Source: Aestuarierythrobacter sp037968495 (GTDB lineage Bacteria > Pseudomonadota > Alphaproteobacteria > Sphingomonadales > Sphingomonadaceae). Taken from it: a stretch of 60,834 bases of DNA. Below the pieces are notes generated by a model that saw only the letters and a program-made list of their open reading frames with translations, did not search any database and was not told the origin of the DNA. Both the position numbers and the translations under genes were made by a program. Shown in pieces: positions 51,608 to 60,382 of this stretch (positions are counted from its first letter, which is position 1; each line of letters opens with the position of its first letter). The DNA lies in assembly GCA_037968495.1 (NCBI GenBank), contig JBBKVP010000042.1:1-60834 (forward strand), read 5' to 3'.

Positions 51608-53184
51608 GCAATTACGACGTCCTCGTCATCGGCTCCGGTGCCGCCGGTCTGACTGCCGCACTCGCGCTTGCTCAGACCAAGAAAGTCCTGGTGCTGGCCA
51701 AGGGAGGCCTTGATGGCGGCAGTACCGCTTGGGCGCAGGGCGGCATCGCGGCCGTGCTGGATGCGGGCGATACGTTCGATAACCACATCCGCGACACGAT
51801 GGTGGCGGGCGCAGGCCTGAACCGGCTGGAAACGGTGGAGTTCGTGATCGAACGCGCACCGCGCAGTATCGAGCGGCTGACCGAACTCGGCGTGCCCTTC
51901 AATCAAGATTCAGGTGATCTGCATCTGACCCGCGAGGGCGGCCATTCGCACCGCCGGATCGTGCATGTTGATGATGCGACCGGCTGGGCGGTGCAAGAGG
52001 CTTTGCTCAATGCCGCCAACGACAATCCCAACATCACCATGCTGCCGGGCCGCGCCTGCGTCGATTTGATTACGGGCCGTAACGAGGAAACCTATTCCGG
52101 CACAGGCCGCGTCTGGGGCGCTTATGCGCTCAACCAGAAAACCGGCGAAGTCGAAGCCTACACCGCGCGGGCGACCGTGTTGGCAGCGGGTGGGACGGGC
52201 CGCGTCTATCAGTTCAGCACCGCCCCGCGCGGCGCGACGGGTGACGGAATTGCAATGGCATGGCGGGCCGGTGCGCGCGTTTCCAATATGGAGATGATGC
52301 AGTTTCACCCCACCTGCTTGTATAATCTCGACGTCAAAAACTTCCTTATTACTGAAGCCGTTCGCGGCGAGGGCGGGCATTTGCTCCATCCCGAAACCGG
52401 CCACCGATTTATGGCGGATTACGATACCGAGCGGATGGAGCTGGCCCCGCGCGATGTGGTTGCTCGCGCAATCGATGACCAGATCAAGCGCTACGGTCTC
52501 GACTATGTGCATCTCGATATCAGCCATCAACCGCCCGAGTTCGTGAAGGAACATTTCCCCACGATTCATGAAAAGCTCATCGGTCTTGGTATCGATATGA
52601 CCACTGGACCAATCCCGGTCGTTCCGGCGCAGCATTATACCTGCGGCGGTGTGTTGGTCGGACTCGATGCGCGCACCGACTTGCCGGGCCTTTGGGCGGC
52701 AGGCGAAGTGACCGAAAGCGGGCTACATGGCGCGAACCGGCTGGCGTCCAACAGCCTGCTCGAATGCTTTGTATTTGGCGAAGCGGCAGCGCGCGACATT
52801 GCCGAGCGGTGGGACGAGTTAAAGGCTCCCCCGCCGGTGCGCGAGTGGGACGAAAGCCGCGTCACCGATTCTGATGAGGAAGTCGTGGTTAAGCAAAACT
52901 GGACCGAAATCCGCCGTTTCATGTGGAACTATGTCGGCATCGTCCGCACCACCAAACGCCTCGAACGCGCCCGCAACCGCATCGAAATGATGAATAAGGA
53001 AGTCGAAGATTACTACGGCAGCTTCCGCGTCACGACCGATCTGATTGAACTACGCAACTTGCTGCAAGCGGCCGAGTTGATCGTGATGAGCGCGCTCGAA
53101 CGGCACGAAAGCCGCGGCCTGCATTACACGCTGGATTATCCGGAAACGGATGAAGTCGCGCGCGATACGGTTTTGGTGCCTTGA
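51604..53184 (+). CDS. nadB: L-aspartate oxidase
   Basis: This 526-residue flavoprotein would oxidise L-aspartate to iminoaspartate, the first step of de novo NAD synthesis. FAD-binding motif VLVIGSGAAGLTAALAL is near 6-22, GGSTAWAQGGIAA near 38-50, and the active-site ENRLASNSLLEC-like segment reads GANRLASNSLLECFVFG. The succinate-dehydrogenase-like C-terminal helices are complete. nadA and nadC are not in this window. It is coupled to the ABC ATPase in front and to a small membrane protein behind, each by a 4-base overlap. Confidence 0.95.
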   Translation: MSNYDVLVIGSGAAGLTAALALAQTKKVLVLAKGGLDGGSTAWAQGGIAAVLDAGDTFDNHIRDTMVAGAGLNRLETVEFVIERAPRSIERLTELGVPFNQDSGDLHLTREGGHSHRRIVHVDDATGWAVQEALLNAANDNPNITMLPGRACVDLITGRNEETYSGTGRVWGAYALNQKTGEVEAYTARATVLAAGGTGRVYQFSTAPRGATGDGIAMAWRAGARVSNMEMMQFHPTCLYNLDVKNFLITEAVRGEGGHLLHPETGHRFMADYDTERMELAPRDVVARAIDDQIKRYGLDYVHLDISHQPPEFVKEHFPTIHEKLIGLGIDMTTGPIPVVPAQHYTCGGVLVGLDARTDLPGLWAAGEVTESGLHGANRLASNSLLECFVFGEAAARDIAERWDELKAPPPVREWDESRVTDSDEEVVVKQNWTEIRRFMWNYVGIVRTTKRLERARNRIEMMNKEVEDYYGSFRVTTDLIELRNLLQAAELIVMSALERHESRGLHYTLDYPETDEVARDTVLVP

Positions 53185-53408
53185 GCACGCGCTCACCCAA
53201 TCTTTTGCAGATGATACGACAGGTTTGCATCCTTTGCACGTTTGTAGCCACCGCGATCCTATTTTCCGATCCTCTTGGGTTCACCATGTCCGATCGACCA
53301 CTATTGGGCTCTGAGAGGTTGATACTTGCAGCTACGATTCCCGGAATTTGGATTTACTATTTCGTGACCAAGTCATGGTTCCGCTTTCTTGCTTGGTTTG
53401 AGAAGTAG
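53181..53408 (+). CDS. Small membrane protein coupled to nadB
   Basis: This 75-residue protein starts with TTG overlapping the nadB stop (TTGA) or with an ATG ten codons later. It has two hydrophobic helices (about 16-29 and 46-62) with a short polar loop between them, and an aromatic Trp/Phe-rich end (WFRFLAWFEK). No family is recognised. Its tight coupling supports expression with nadB. A 7-bp GC hairpin follows its stop. Confidence 0.6.
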   Translation: MSTRSPNLLQMIRQVCILCTFVATAILFSDPLGFTMSDRPLLGSERLILAATIPGIWIYYFVTKSWFRFLAWFEK

Positions 53409-53426
53409 CACGTTCCGCTCCCACTT

Positions 53427-53459
53427 GCGGGTGAGCTAGGAAGCGCGTTATCCACCCGC
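53427..53459 (+). terminator. Hairpin after the nadB operon
   Basis: GCGGGTG (53427-53433) pairs perfectly with CACCCGC (53453-53459) across a 19-base loop. The following bases are only mildly T-rich, so termination may be inefficient. Confidence 0.45.
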
Positions 53460-53517
53460 TCTGGACTTTCTTTGATAGGACGGTGAAAGAGGTGGGTAAG
53501 TCTCTCAAGGAAACCTA

Positions 53518-54402
53518 ATGCCCCAGATCACAGCCAACAACATCGCCATCGAATATGAAGAATATGGCGATGCCGCGAACCCACCTATGCTGCTCGTCAT
53601 GGGGCTTGGCGCGCAATTAACGCTTTGGCCGATGGAATTGGTCGAAGCGCTGGTGGAGCGCGGGTACCGCGTTATCCGCTATGACAATCGCGACATCGGG
53701 CTTAGCCAGAAGATTGATAATGCGGGCAATGTCTCGATCCCCTGGACGATGATCAAGGCGCGTTTCGGCTTTAAGCCCAAGGTGCCTTATACTCTGTCTG
53801 ACATGGCCGCCGATGCAGTCGGACTGCTGGATGCGCTTGATATTAGCAAGGCGCACATTGTCGGCGCTTCGATGGGCGGGATGATCAGCCAGTTGATTGC
53901 CGCTGAATATCCCGACCGCGTTTTGTCGCTGACGTCCGTCATGTCGACCACCGGCTACCGTAGGCTACCCTCTGCCAAGCGTGAGGCGTTCAAGGCGCTG
54001 ACGACGCGGCCGGCCGATACCAACCTCGAAACAATGATCGAACACGGCCTGTATGTTTCGCGGTCAATCGGCAGCCCCGGCTATCCGGCGGACGAGGCGC
54101 GTCTGCGCGAGAAGGTCGAGATCAATTTTAAGCGCAGCTACTATCCCGCAGGCATGGCCCGCCAGCTTGCCGCGATTATCGCAGATGGCGACCGCCGCGA
54201 GCGGTTGGCGAAGGTAACGGCACCTACATTGGTCGTCCACGGCGAAGCTGATCCGCTGGTGACCATCGAAGGCGGCCATGACACAGCCAAGCACATTTCG
54301 GGCGCGAAGCTGAAGACTTTCCCCGGTATGGGCCACGATCTGCCGCTCGAGCTGGTGGTTCCGATGGCCGATGTGATTGCGGAGCACGCCGCCGCGGCCT
54401 GA
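53518..54402 (+). CDS. Alpha/beta hydrolase
   Basis: This 294-residue hydrolase has the oxyanion-hole region VMGLGAQ near 27-33, the nucleophile elbow GASMGG with Ser118, the acid in HGEADPLV and the His in GMGHDLPLE near the C-terminus. The order and spacing are those of the abhydrolase_1 family, such as esterases and the pimeloyl-ACP esterase-like group. The substrate is unknown. It begins MPQITANNIAIEYEEYG. Confidence 0.9.
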   Translation: MPQITANNIAIEYEEYGDAANPPMLLVMGLGAQLTLWPMELVEALVERGYRVIRYDNRDIGLSQKIDNAGNVSIPWTMIKARFGFKPKVPYTLSDMAADAVGLLDALDISKAHIVGASMGGMISQLIAAEYPDRVLSLTSVMSTTGYRRLPSAKREAFKALTTRPADTNLETMIEHGLYVSRSIGSPGYPADEARLREKVEINFKRSYYPAGMARQLAAIIADGDRRERLAKVTAPTLVVHGEADPLVTIEGGHDTAKHISGAKLKTFPGMGHDLPLELVVPMADVIAEHAAAA

Positions 54403-54507
54403 ACCGCGACGCATTTTATCGGCCCGCATTGGCCGTTCATCCCGGACCCGCTTGCCGGATCGCCAAAGTGTGTTAGGTTACTAATGCACTAAAAAGGGGA
54501 ACTTCCA

Positions 54508-56202
54508 ATGTTGTCACGCAAATCGGTCACTATCATCGCTGCGCTCGCAAGTGCCAGCCTGCTGCCATCCGCCGCTTATGCCGCACCGGCAGACCCCGTG
54601 GAATTGGCCGCAGAGGTTGAGGCTTTGCTCGATAAGTCATTCCCCGATGGCGGGCCGGGCGCAGCCATTGTCGTCACGGAAAACGGCAAGGTAATATATC
54701 AGGGCGGACAGGGCCTGGCCGATGTCGAAGCAGGCACGCCCATCACGCCCGACACGGTGTTCCGCTTTGCTTCGATCACCAAGCAATTTGCCGCTGCGAC
54801 GATGCTGCAACTGGTGCAGGAAAGTAAGTTGCGGCTGGATGATCCGCTGTCAAAATTCTTCGCTGACTACCCAGAGCCGGGCGCTAGCGCGACGGTTCGC
54901 CAACTGCTCAATCATACGTCCGGCATCCAGTCCTATACCGGCATCGCCGGGTGGATGAGCGAAGCCAAAACTTCGACTGAATTCACCACCGAAGAACTGA
55001 TCGCCGAATTCAAGGACGCACCCGCCAATTTCCAACCTGGCGAGGCGTTCCGGTATAATAATAGCGGCTATGTGCTGGTCGGTGCGATCATCGAGAAGGT
55101 GACCGGCCAAAGCTGGGACCAGGCAATTATCGAGCGCATTTCCAATCCACTGGGCTTGCCGTCTCTCGCAGGTTTTGGTGACGAGGCGCAGGTGCCCGGA
55201 ATGGCCAATGGCTACACCACTGACGATGACGGCAATCCGGCTTTGGCCCAGAAAATCCACATGAGCGTACCGGTCGCTGCAGGCGCATTGCGCGGAACGG
55301 TGCTTGATATGGCAAAATGGGCAGATGCGCTGCACAGCGGCAAGGTCGTCAGCCAGCCATATTACGAGGCGATGATCGCCCCGACACAACTGCCCGGCGG
55401 TAAAACCGAAAATTACGGTTTCGGGATCGCTCCGTCCGACATTCGCGGACTTCGGGCCATCGGTCACAACGGCGGCATTTTTGGCTTCTCGACCGACAGC
55501 ACCTATCTGCCTGAAGAGGGTATATTCGTGGCGGTCTTCGCCAATTCGGATGATCCTGCGACTGATCCGGGCCTGCTGATGCGCAAAGTTGCGGCCCTTG
55601 CGATTGACGATCCCTTTGAGGAATTTACCGCTGTCACGCCTGATCTGGATGCACTCGCCTCCCAATTCGGTGTCTACCGGATCAATGAAGAGGATACGCG
55701 CAAGTTCTATACCCGCGCTGGCAAGCTGTTTACCCAGCGCACCGGCGGAAGCGACACAGAGATATTCACGGCCGAAAATGACCGGTTCTTCTATGGCCCT
55801 GATAGTCTGACCTGGTTCGAAATCACGACCGGCAAAGATGGCGTGTTGGTAATGGAAATGCACCAGAATGGCGCCAGCAAAGCCGAATTGGCGACTTATG
55901 ACGGCCAAATCGTCGCAGAAGAAATGGTCACCGTCTCGCGAGAGACTTTGGAAAGCTATGTCGGCACTTATACGACAATGGCAGGCCAGATGGTCATTAC
56001 AGTTACCGACGCCAATGTACTGATGGGTAAGCTTGGCGGACAGCCCACAATCCCGCTTGCGGCAATGAGCGAGACCAAGTTCAAGGTCACCGTTGTCGAT
56101 GCGACCGTTACTTTCACATCGGAAGACGGAGCAGTCACGGGCCTTGTGATCGAACAAGGCGGTCAGTCGATTCCGGGCGTACGTGTTGCCGAAACGGATT
56201 GA
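54508..56202 (+). CDS. Serine hydrolase of the beta-lactamase/penicillin-binding-protein-like family, exported
   Basis: This 564-residue protein has a signal peptide (about 1-26). The class C beta-lactamase-like core follows, with S-x2-K at Ser89-Lys92 (FASITKQF), the Y-x-N motif (FRYNNSGY near 183), and HNGGIFGFS in the KTG/HxG place. A 200-residue C-terminal part (about 370-564) is a separate beta domain. The family contains esterases, D-aminopeptidases and transpeptidase-like enzymes; beta-lactam hydrolysis is not implied. It is followed by an 11-bp hairpin. Confidence 0.9.
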   Translation: MLSRKSVTIIAALASASLLPSAAYAAPADPVELAAEVEALLDKSFPDGGPGAAIVVTENGKVIYQGGQGLADVEAGTPITPDTVFRFASITKQFAAATMLQLVQESKLRLDDPLSKFFADYPEPGASATVRQLLNHTSGIQSYTGIAGWMSEAKTSTEFTTEELIAEFKDAPANFQPGEAFRYNNSGYVLVGAIIEKVTGQSWDQAIIERISNPLGLPSLAGFGDEAQVPGMANGYTTDDDGNPALAQKIHMSVPVAAGALRGTVLDMAKWADALHSGKVVSQPYYEAMIAPTQLPGGKTENYGFGIAPSDIRGLRAIGHNGGIFGFSTDSTYLPEEGIFVAVFANSDDPATDPGLLMRKVAALAIDDPFEEFTAVTPDLDALASQFGVYRINEEDTRKFYTRAGKLFTQRTGGSDTEIFTAENDRFFYGPDSLTWFEITTGKDGVLVMEMHQNGASKAELATYDGQIVAEEMVTVSRETLESYVGTYTTMAGQMVITVTDANVLMGKLGGQPTIPLAAMSETKFKVTVVDATVTFTSEDGAVTGLVIEQGGQSIPGVRVAETD

Positions 56203-56220
56203 TGACTTAATTGGCAAATA

Positions 56221-56247
56221 GCCGGGTGAAGTGATCCTTCATCCGGC
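56221..56247. terminator. Hairpin after the serine hydrolase gene
   Basis: An 11-bp stem with one G-T pair (56221-56231 with 56237-56247) has a 5-base loop and begins 18 bases after the stop codon. No T-run follows, so it may protect the transcript end rather than terminate. Confidence 0.45.
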
Positions 56248-56486
56248 ACTATCGCAGCGATCTTATTGATTAAACTGCGCACTATAATTTCACGCTTCGA
56301 TTCGATTGATTCAAAAAGCGTTCAAAGCAGTTTTCCGCGAAAATTTTTTTGCCGGATTCATTTGCACCCTTGCCTGTTGTGCGAGCCTAGGTTTTCCGCC
56401 GCGTCGCGGTGTTGCGGCCAGCTAACACACCGCGTTTTGGGATCGTTAATCGCAATTTACCCTCTTGCGTGTGATTCGCTGAAATA

Positions 56487-56534
56487 GCACTATGGCTATG
56501 GGCGAGCGGTTTGGGGACCCACTAGATACTGTTT
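56487..56534. promoter_or_regulatory. Candidate NrdR box pair upstream of nrdA
   Basis: Two 16-bp sites begin at 56487 and 56519, exactly 32 bp (three helical turns) apart. Against ACACTATATATAGTGT the first matches at 9 and the second at 11 positions, both keeping CACTA. Paired boxes with that spacing are the standard target of NrdR, the ribonucleotide reductase repressor. The sites end 208 bases before the nrdA start. Confidence 0.5.
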
Positions 56535-56741
56535 CAGATTGCGGCGCGCTAGATTCGCGCCATGGGGCAGATTCGGTTGGCACCACACCAAAGGAAGCAC
56601 CCAACCGGGGAAAGAAAGGGGATAAGTTTTTCCCCTTTGCAGGGCCGGCTCATGGTAGGCAGGGCAATGGTCCGCCGAATCGAACGAAAGCGGAACAGCG
56701 ATGCAGTTAAGCGCGTTGTTCGAAACAGGTGGGACCAGTTG

Positions 56742-58805
56742 ATGGAATTCAGAAGCGGGGACGATGCAGCCATGGGCCTGGATCAGGAAAACGATGGCGC
56801 GGTGCTAGATACAGCGCCTGCGAAGGAAGCCTCTAAGGGCAAGAAAGCAAAAGCGGCAATGAGTATGGAAAAAGGCGATAGGGGTAGCGAAGAGCTCGTG
56901 GCTGAGAAAGCTGGAGAGGCACTCGCTGGCGCAATGAAGGAAGCCGCCAAGGCGGCTGTGCCCGAGGACGACTCGCACCGCGTAAACGAACGCCGTTTCA
57001 CCGTCGTCACTGACGAATCGCGTGATGCTCTGCTGACCGAATTCGGCAAGGAAACGCTGATCGATCGCTATCTGCTCCCGGGTGAAAATTTCCAGGATCT
57101 GTTTGCGCGTGTGGCTGATGCCTATGCGGATGATCAGGAGCACGCCCAGCGTCTCTATGATTATATCTCGCGCCTGTGGTTCATGCCTGCAACGCCTGTT
57201 CTCTCCAATGGCGGCACTGGCCGGGGACTGCCCATTTCGTGCTATTTGAACTCCGTGTCCGACAGTCTCGACGGCATCGTGAACACCTGGAACGAAAACG
57301 TCTGGCTTGCTTCAAAGGGCGGCGGCATCGGCACCTATTGGGGCAATGTTCGCGGTATCGGTGAGCCGGTTGGCCTCAACGGCAAGACCAGCGGCATCAT
57401 TCCCTTCGTACGCGTGATGGACAGTCTCACTCTGGCGATCTCGCAAGGTTCGCTGCGCCGCGGTTCGGCGGCATGCTATCTCGACGTTTCGCACCCTGAA
57501 ATCGAGGAATTCCTCGAAATCCGGAAGGCATCGGGCGACTTCAACCGCAAGGCGCTCAACCTGCATCACGGCGTGCTGCTGACCGACAAATTCATGGAAG
57601 CGGTCCGCGACGGTGAGAAGTTCGAGCTGTTGTCACCAAAGACCGGCGAAGTGCGCGGCGAAGTCGATGCGCGTTCGTTGTTCCAGAAGCTGGTCGAGAC
57701 CCGCCTTGCAACGGGTGAGCCTTACATCGTCTTCTCAGACACAGTGAACCGCATGATGCCCAAGCATCACCGCGAGCTGGGCCTGAAGGTTTCGACATCG
57801 AACCTGTGCAGCGAAATCACGCTGCCAACGGGTATCGACCACCTCGGCAATGACCGCACAGCTGTGTGCTGCCTGTCTTCACTCAATCTCGAGAAATGGG
57901 ACGAGTGGAACACCGACAAGACCTTCATCGAAGATGTCATGCGGATGCTCGATAATGTCCTGCAGGATTATATCGACCGCGCGCCGCCCGAAATGGCGCG
58001 CGCGAAATATTCCGCAATGCGCGAACGCAGCGTTGGCCTTGGGGTGATGGGCTTCCACTCATTCCTCCAGTCCAAGAACATCACACTTGAAGGTTCGATG
58101 GCGAAAGTCTGGAATCTGAAGATGTTCAAGCACATCAGCGGCAAGGCAGAAGAAGCCTCGCTGATCCTCGCCAAGGAACGCGGCCCTTGCCCTGACGCCG
58201 AAGAAACAGGCGCGATGGAGCGGTTCAGCTGCAAGATGGCAATCGCACCGACCGCGTCGATCAGCATTATTTGCGGCGGCACATCGGCTTGCATCGAGCC
58301 GATCCCGGCAAACATCTACACCCACAAGACGCTTTCGGGCAGCTTCGTGGTGAAGAACCCTTATCTCGAAAAACTGCTGCAGGAAAAATCGAAGGACTCC
58401 AACAATGTGTGGAACATGATTCTCGAAAATGGCGGCTCCGTCGCGCATCTCGATTTCCTGAGCGCGGACGAGAAAGCGACCTTCAAGACCAGCTTCGAAG
58501 TCGATCAGCGTTACCTGCTTGAATATGCCGCCGACCGGGCGCCATTCATCGATCAGGCGCAGAGCCTCAACCTGTTTATCCCGGCTGACGTCGATAAATG
58601 GGATCTGGCGATGCTGCACTTCCAGGCCTGGGAAAAAGGCATCAAGTCGCTCTATTACCTGCGCTCGAAGTCGATCCAGCGCGCCGGTTTCGCCGGTGCT
58701 TCGGGGGGCGGCGTGGAAGCGGATAACACCGCAGATCTCGCCAAGATCGAACTGGCAGCCGCAGCGCCGCAGACCGATTACGAGGAATGCCTCAGCTGCC
58801 AATGA
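56742..58805 (+). CDS. nrdA: Class I ribonucleotide reductase large subunit, no ATP-cone
   Basis: This 687-residue catalytic subunit would reduce ribonucleotides to deoxyribonucleotides with NrdB. Active-site residues are visible: SCYLNSV with the first redox Cys, the N-x-C-x-E motif in NLCSEI, CCLSSLNLE, and the C-terminal pair ECLSCQ. The first 80 residues are low-complexity and Lys/Glu/Ala-rich; the N-terminal ATP-cone of E. coli-type NrdA is not there. The start at 56742 (MEFRSGDDAAMG) has AGGTGG about 10 bases upstream. nrdB lies 1.6 kb downstream, an unusual separation. Confidence 0.94.
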   Translation: MEFRSGDDAAMGLDQENDGAVLDTAPAKEASKGKKAKAAMSMEKGDRGSEELVAEKAGEALAGAMKEAAKAAVPEDDSHRVNERRFTVVTDESRDALLTEFGKETLIDRYLLPGENFQDLFARVADAYADDQEHAQRLYDYISRLWFMPATPVLSNGGTGRGLPISCYLNSVSDSLDGIVNTWNENVWLASKGGGIGTYWGNVRGIGEPVGLNGKTSGIIPFVRVMDSLTLAISQGSLRRGSAACYLDVSHPEIEEFLEIRKASGDFNRKALNLHHGVLLTDKFMEAVRDGEKFELLSPKTGEVRGEVDARSLFQKLVETRLATGEPYIVFSDTVNRMMPKHHRELGLKVSTSNLCSEITLPTGIDHLGNDRTAVCCLSSLNLEKWDEWNTDKTFIEDVMRMLDNVLQDYIDRAPPEMARAKYSAMRERSVGLGVMGFHSFLQSKNITLEGSMAKVWNLKMFKHISGKAEEASLILAKERGPCPDAEETGAMERFSCKMAIAPTASISIICGGTSACIEPIPANIYTHKTLSGSFVVKNPYLEKLLQEKSKDSNNVWNMILENGGSVAHLDFLSADEKATFKTSFEVDQRYLLEYAADRAPFIDQAQSLNLFIPADVDKWDLAMLHFQAWEKGIKSLYYLRSKSIQRAGFAGASGGGVEADNTADLAKIELAAAAPQTDYEECLSCQ

Positions 58806-59101
58806 GACTGCCGGGAAAAGCAATCAGGGTGGGTGCGGTATTGGCCGCGCTTACCCTTCTTGCATCATGCGCCAGCCAAATCCCCGCGACGGTCGAACAA
58901 GGCGCCGAAGTGCCTGGGTTCTGGTGGGGCCTATGGCACGGTTTCGTCTTTCCCTTCGCTTGGATCGGTTCGCTCTTTAATCCTGAGATCGCGGTCTATT
59001 CGGTGCCCAATACTGGCGGCTGGTATGACTTCGGCTTCTTCCTTGGCATAACCGTTCTGGGCGGCGGTTCAGCATTCGGCTCGAAGAGGCGCAGGAAGTA
59101 A
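58802..59101 (+). CDS. Small predicted lipoprotein coupled to nrdA
   Basis: This 99-residue protein starts inside the nrdA stop (ATGA at 58802-58805). It has a signal peptide with lipobox LASC (Cys23), a Trp/Phe-rich middle (GFWWGLWHGFVFPFAWIG, about 37-56), a second hydrophobic stretch (FGFFLGITVLGGG, near 77-89) and a basic end SKRRRK. It could be a lipoprotein with membrane helices. No family name is recalled with certainty. Confidence 0.75.
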   Translation: MRLPGKAIRVGAVLAALTLLASCASQIPATVEQGAEVPGFWWGLWHGFVFPFAWIGSLFNPEIAVYSVPNTGGWYDFGFFLGITVLGGGSAFGSKRRRK

Positions 59102-59113
59102 TTTAGCGCCAAT

Positions 59114-59284
59114 ATGGCCACCCTGACATTCTATCTTTTCGCAATCATGCTGCTCTCGATCCTCGGCTTCGTAATGTGGAGCGGCGTGGGTGCGAAGCGG
59201 CGAACATTGGGGCGCGGCTTTGGCGTGTTGTCCTTTGCTTGCGCCGGATGGCTGGCGCTTGAGATCTATGACATGGTGGCCTAG
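59114..59284 (+). CDS. 56-residue two-helix membrane protein
   Basis: ATG at 59114 to TAG at 59282-59284 encodes two hydrophobic helices (about 5-24 and 36-50) joined by a short basic loop (AKRRTLGRG). It starts 12 bases after the lipoprotein stop, in the same direction. The ribosome-binding site is weak (GGAAG about 15 bases upstream), so coupling with the gene before it is more likely. No family is recognised. Confidence 0.5.
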   Translation: MATLTFYLFAIMLLSILGFVMWSGVGAKRRTLGRGFGVLSFACAGWLALEIYDMVA

Positions 59285-59382
59285 CAATCAGACGCATCTG
59301 CTCCCGGTGACACTCGAGCTCTTGCCGTAGGGTGTAAAAGCTATATTGGCTCTTGCGAACGATTCGCATCTAAGGGTTTCTC

Positions 59383-59772
59383 ATGCGCAAGTGGCATCGC
59401 TGGCTGTCGATCTTTTTCGGCATTTTTCTGTTTTTCATCGCAAGCACTGGCTTGCTTAGTCAGGCCGCCGATTTGTGGCCTCAACCAGAGCTGACAGCGG
59501 CGCAGCTTGCTACGCAGGAGCCGCCAGCAGGCTTCATCTGCCCTGAGGGCTGGAATTGCCGCCCACCATCGACCGCCACCGGCATCGCATCATGGAAGGG
59601 CTTCTTCCACCACATCCATTCAGGCGAAGAGTTCGGACCCATTGGTATCGCGATCTCGATCCTATCTGGCTTCGCATTGCTGTTCTTCAGCTTCAGCGGA
59701 CTGTGGATGTATATCCGCATGTGGTCGAACCGGAAGGAACGCGGCACCAAGGGCTGCGTGTTCTGGAAATAG
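59383..59772 (+). CDS. PepSY-associated membrane-helix protein
   Basis: This 129-residue protein has an N-terminal helix starting WHRWLSIFFGIFLFFIASTGLL and a second helix near 89-112, with the loop FFHHIHSGEEFGPIGIAISILSGF before it. That HHxHSGE..G loop and the final SGLWMYIRMW are typical of PepSY-associated TM proteins, which often sit with iron-uptake genes. The loop between the helices has two Cys (ICPEGWNC). It seems a truncated or small member of the family. Confidence 0.75.
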   Translation: MRKWHRWLSIFFGIFLFFIASTGLLSQAADLWPQPELTAAQLATQEPPAGFICPEGWNCRPPSTATGIASWKGFFHHIHSGEEFGPIGIAISILSGFALLFFSFSGLWMYIRMWSNRKERGTKGCVFWK

Positions 59773-59831
59773 CATTGCGGAGCTTAAGCGGGTGAGCAAT
59801 CCGGCGCTCACTCCTTCTTGGACGCAACCTT

Positions 59832-60011
59832 TTAATCGCCTTCCTCTTCCGCCTTGGCGATCGGCTGACTATTGTCTGACATGTTGGCGTCTGACATTTC
59901 GGCCGCTTTCGGAGCGTCCTTCGCCTGCTTGTTCATGTTGTCGGGCGTATTCACGACATACTGGTTGTATTCTTCGCCTGATCTCTCGCTATCTGGTTTC
60001 TTCTCAGCCAC
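59832..60011 (-). CDS. 59-residue hydrophilic acidic protein
   Basis: GTG at 60011 to TAA ending at 59832 encodes a charged, disordered-looking protein that opens MAEKKPDSERSGEEY and ends EEEGD, with no hydrophobic segment. AAAGGA (60021-60026) lies 9 bases upstream, a good ribosome-binding site. It is convergent with the PepSY-type gene and divergent from nrdB. It has no recognised family, but the codon use and ribosome-binding site support it. Confidence 0.6.
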   Translation of the reverse strand: MAEKKPDSERSGEEYNQYVVNTPDNMNKQAKDAPKAAEMSDANMSDNSQPIAKAEEEGD

Positions 60012-60382
60012 GATATCGGTTCCTTTGCTGCCAGTGTTTGCCTTTGCGGCGCACCATTCGTCCGCTTAACGGATAGAGGCGCGGCATCGTTCCGCAGCGA
60101 TAGCGGGGCCCTTCAACGCGGGCCTTGATACGGGGCGCATTATTTTAGCGGCCTTATCCCCAGCTCACCGCTACCAGTGATTTCGTGCTATCACGGCGCT
60201 GCCCTACGTTACGTCAATCGAATCGGGGGATTTACTGAAGTACCTGCGCAAACGTGGATCCGCATACGGTCTAAAGCACAGGTATCCGCAGCACTTTTTT
60301 GCTGCGAAATCAAATTACCGATTCACAAATGCTTTTCAGGATGGCACTACAGATAGCTGTCCACCACACGCGGAGATACCAG
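60012..60382. promoter_or_regulatory. Regulatory region of nrdB and the divergent small gene
   Basis: No gene is seen in these 371 bases apart from a few chance ORFs. They hold a GTGAT-N8-ATCAC dyad (60177-60194), a GCAGCA/TGCTGC hairpin with a T-rich loop (60288-60305) and one NrdR-like box (from 60344, 10 of 16 matches) just ahead of the ribosome-binding site of nrdB. No second box at 31-32 bp was found. Confidence 0.4.

Larger units (their letters stand above)
56203..56741. promoter_or_regulatory. AT-rich regulatory region upstream of nrdA
   Basis: These 539 bases hold no convincing gene; a reading that extends nrdA upstream to 56562 would cross a hairpin and lacks a ribosome-binding site. 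It contains an 11-bp hairpin just after the serine hydrolase (56221-56247), an AT-rich tract (56260-56360), a candidate NrdR box pair (56487-56534) and an AAAGGGG/CCCCTTT hairpin (56615-56638). Confidence 0.5.

Noticed and set aside
54850..56217. A 455-codon open frame on the minus strand
   Set aside because: It lies wholly opposite the serine hydrolase gene, which has a signal peptide and all catalytic motifs. The antisense product matches no fold and is a by-product of GC-rich codon use.
56562..56741. N-terminal extension of nrdA by 60 codons
   Set aside because: It crosses the AAAGGGG/CCCCTTT hairpin, is basic and unlike the family, and has no ribosome-binding site, whereas 56742 has one.
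58059..58823. A 254-codon minus-strand frame
   Set aside because: It is antisense to the C-terminal half of nrdA.
59507..60076. A 189-codon plus-strand frame, Arg/Ser/Pro-rich
   Set aside because: It overlaps the PepSY-type gene in another frame and the antisense of the 59-residue acidic protein; it has no motif.
60177..60194. GTGAT-N8-ATCAC dyad as a CRP/FNR site
   Set aside because: The half-site spacing (GTGA-N10-TCAC) is 4 bp too wide for a CRP/FNR box, and no other evidence supports it.
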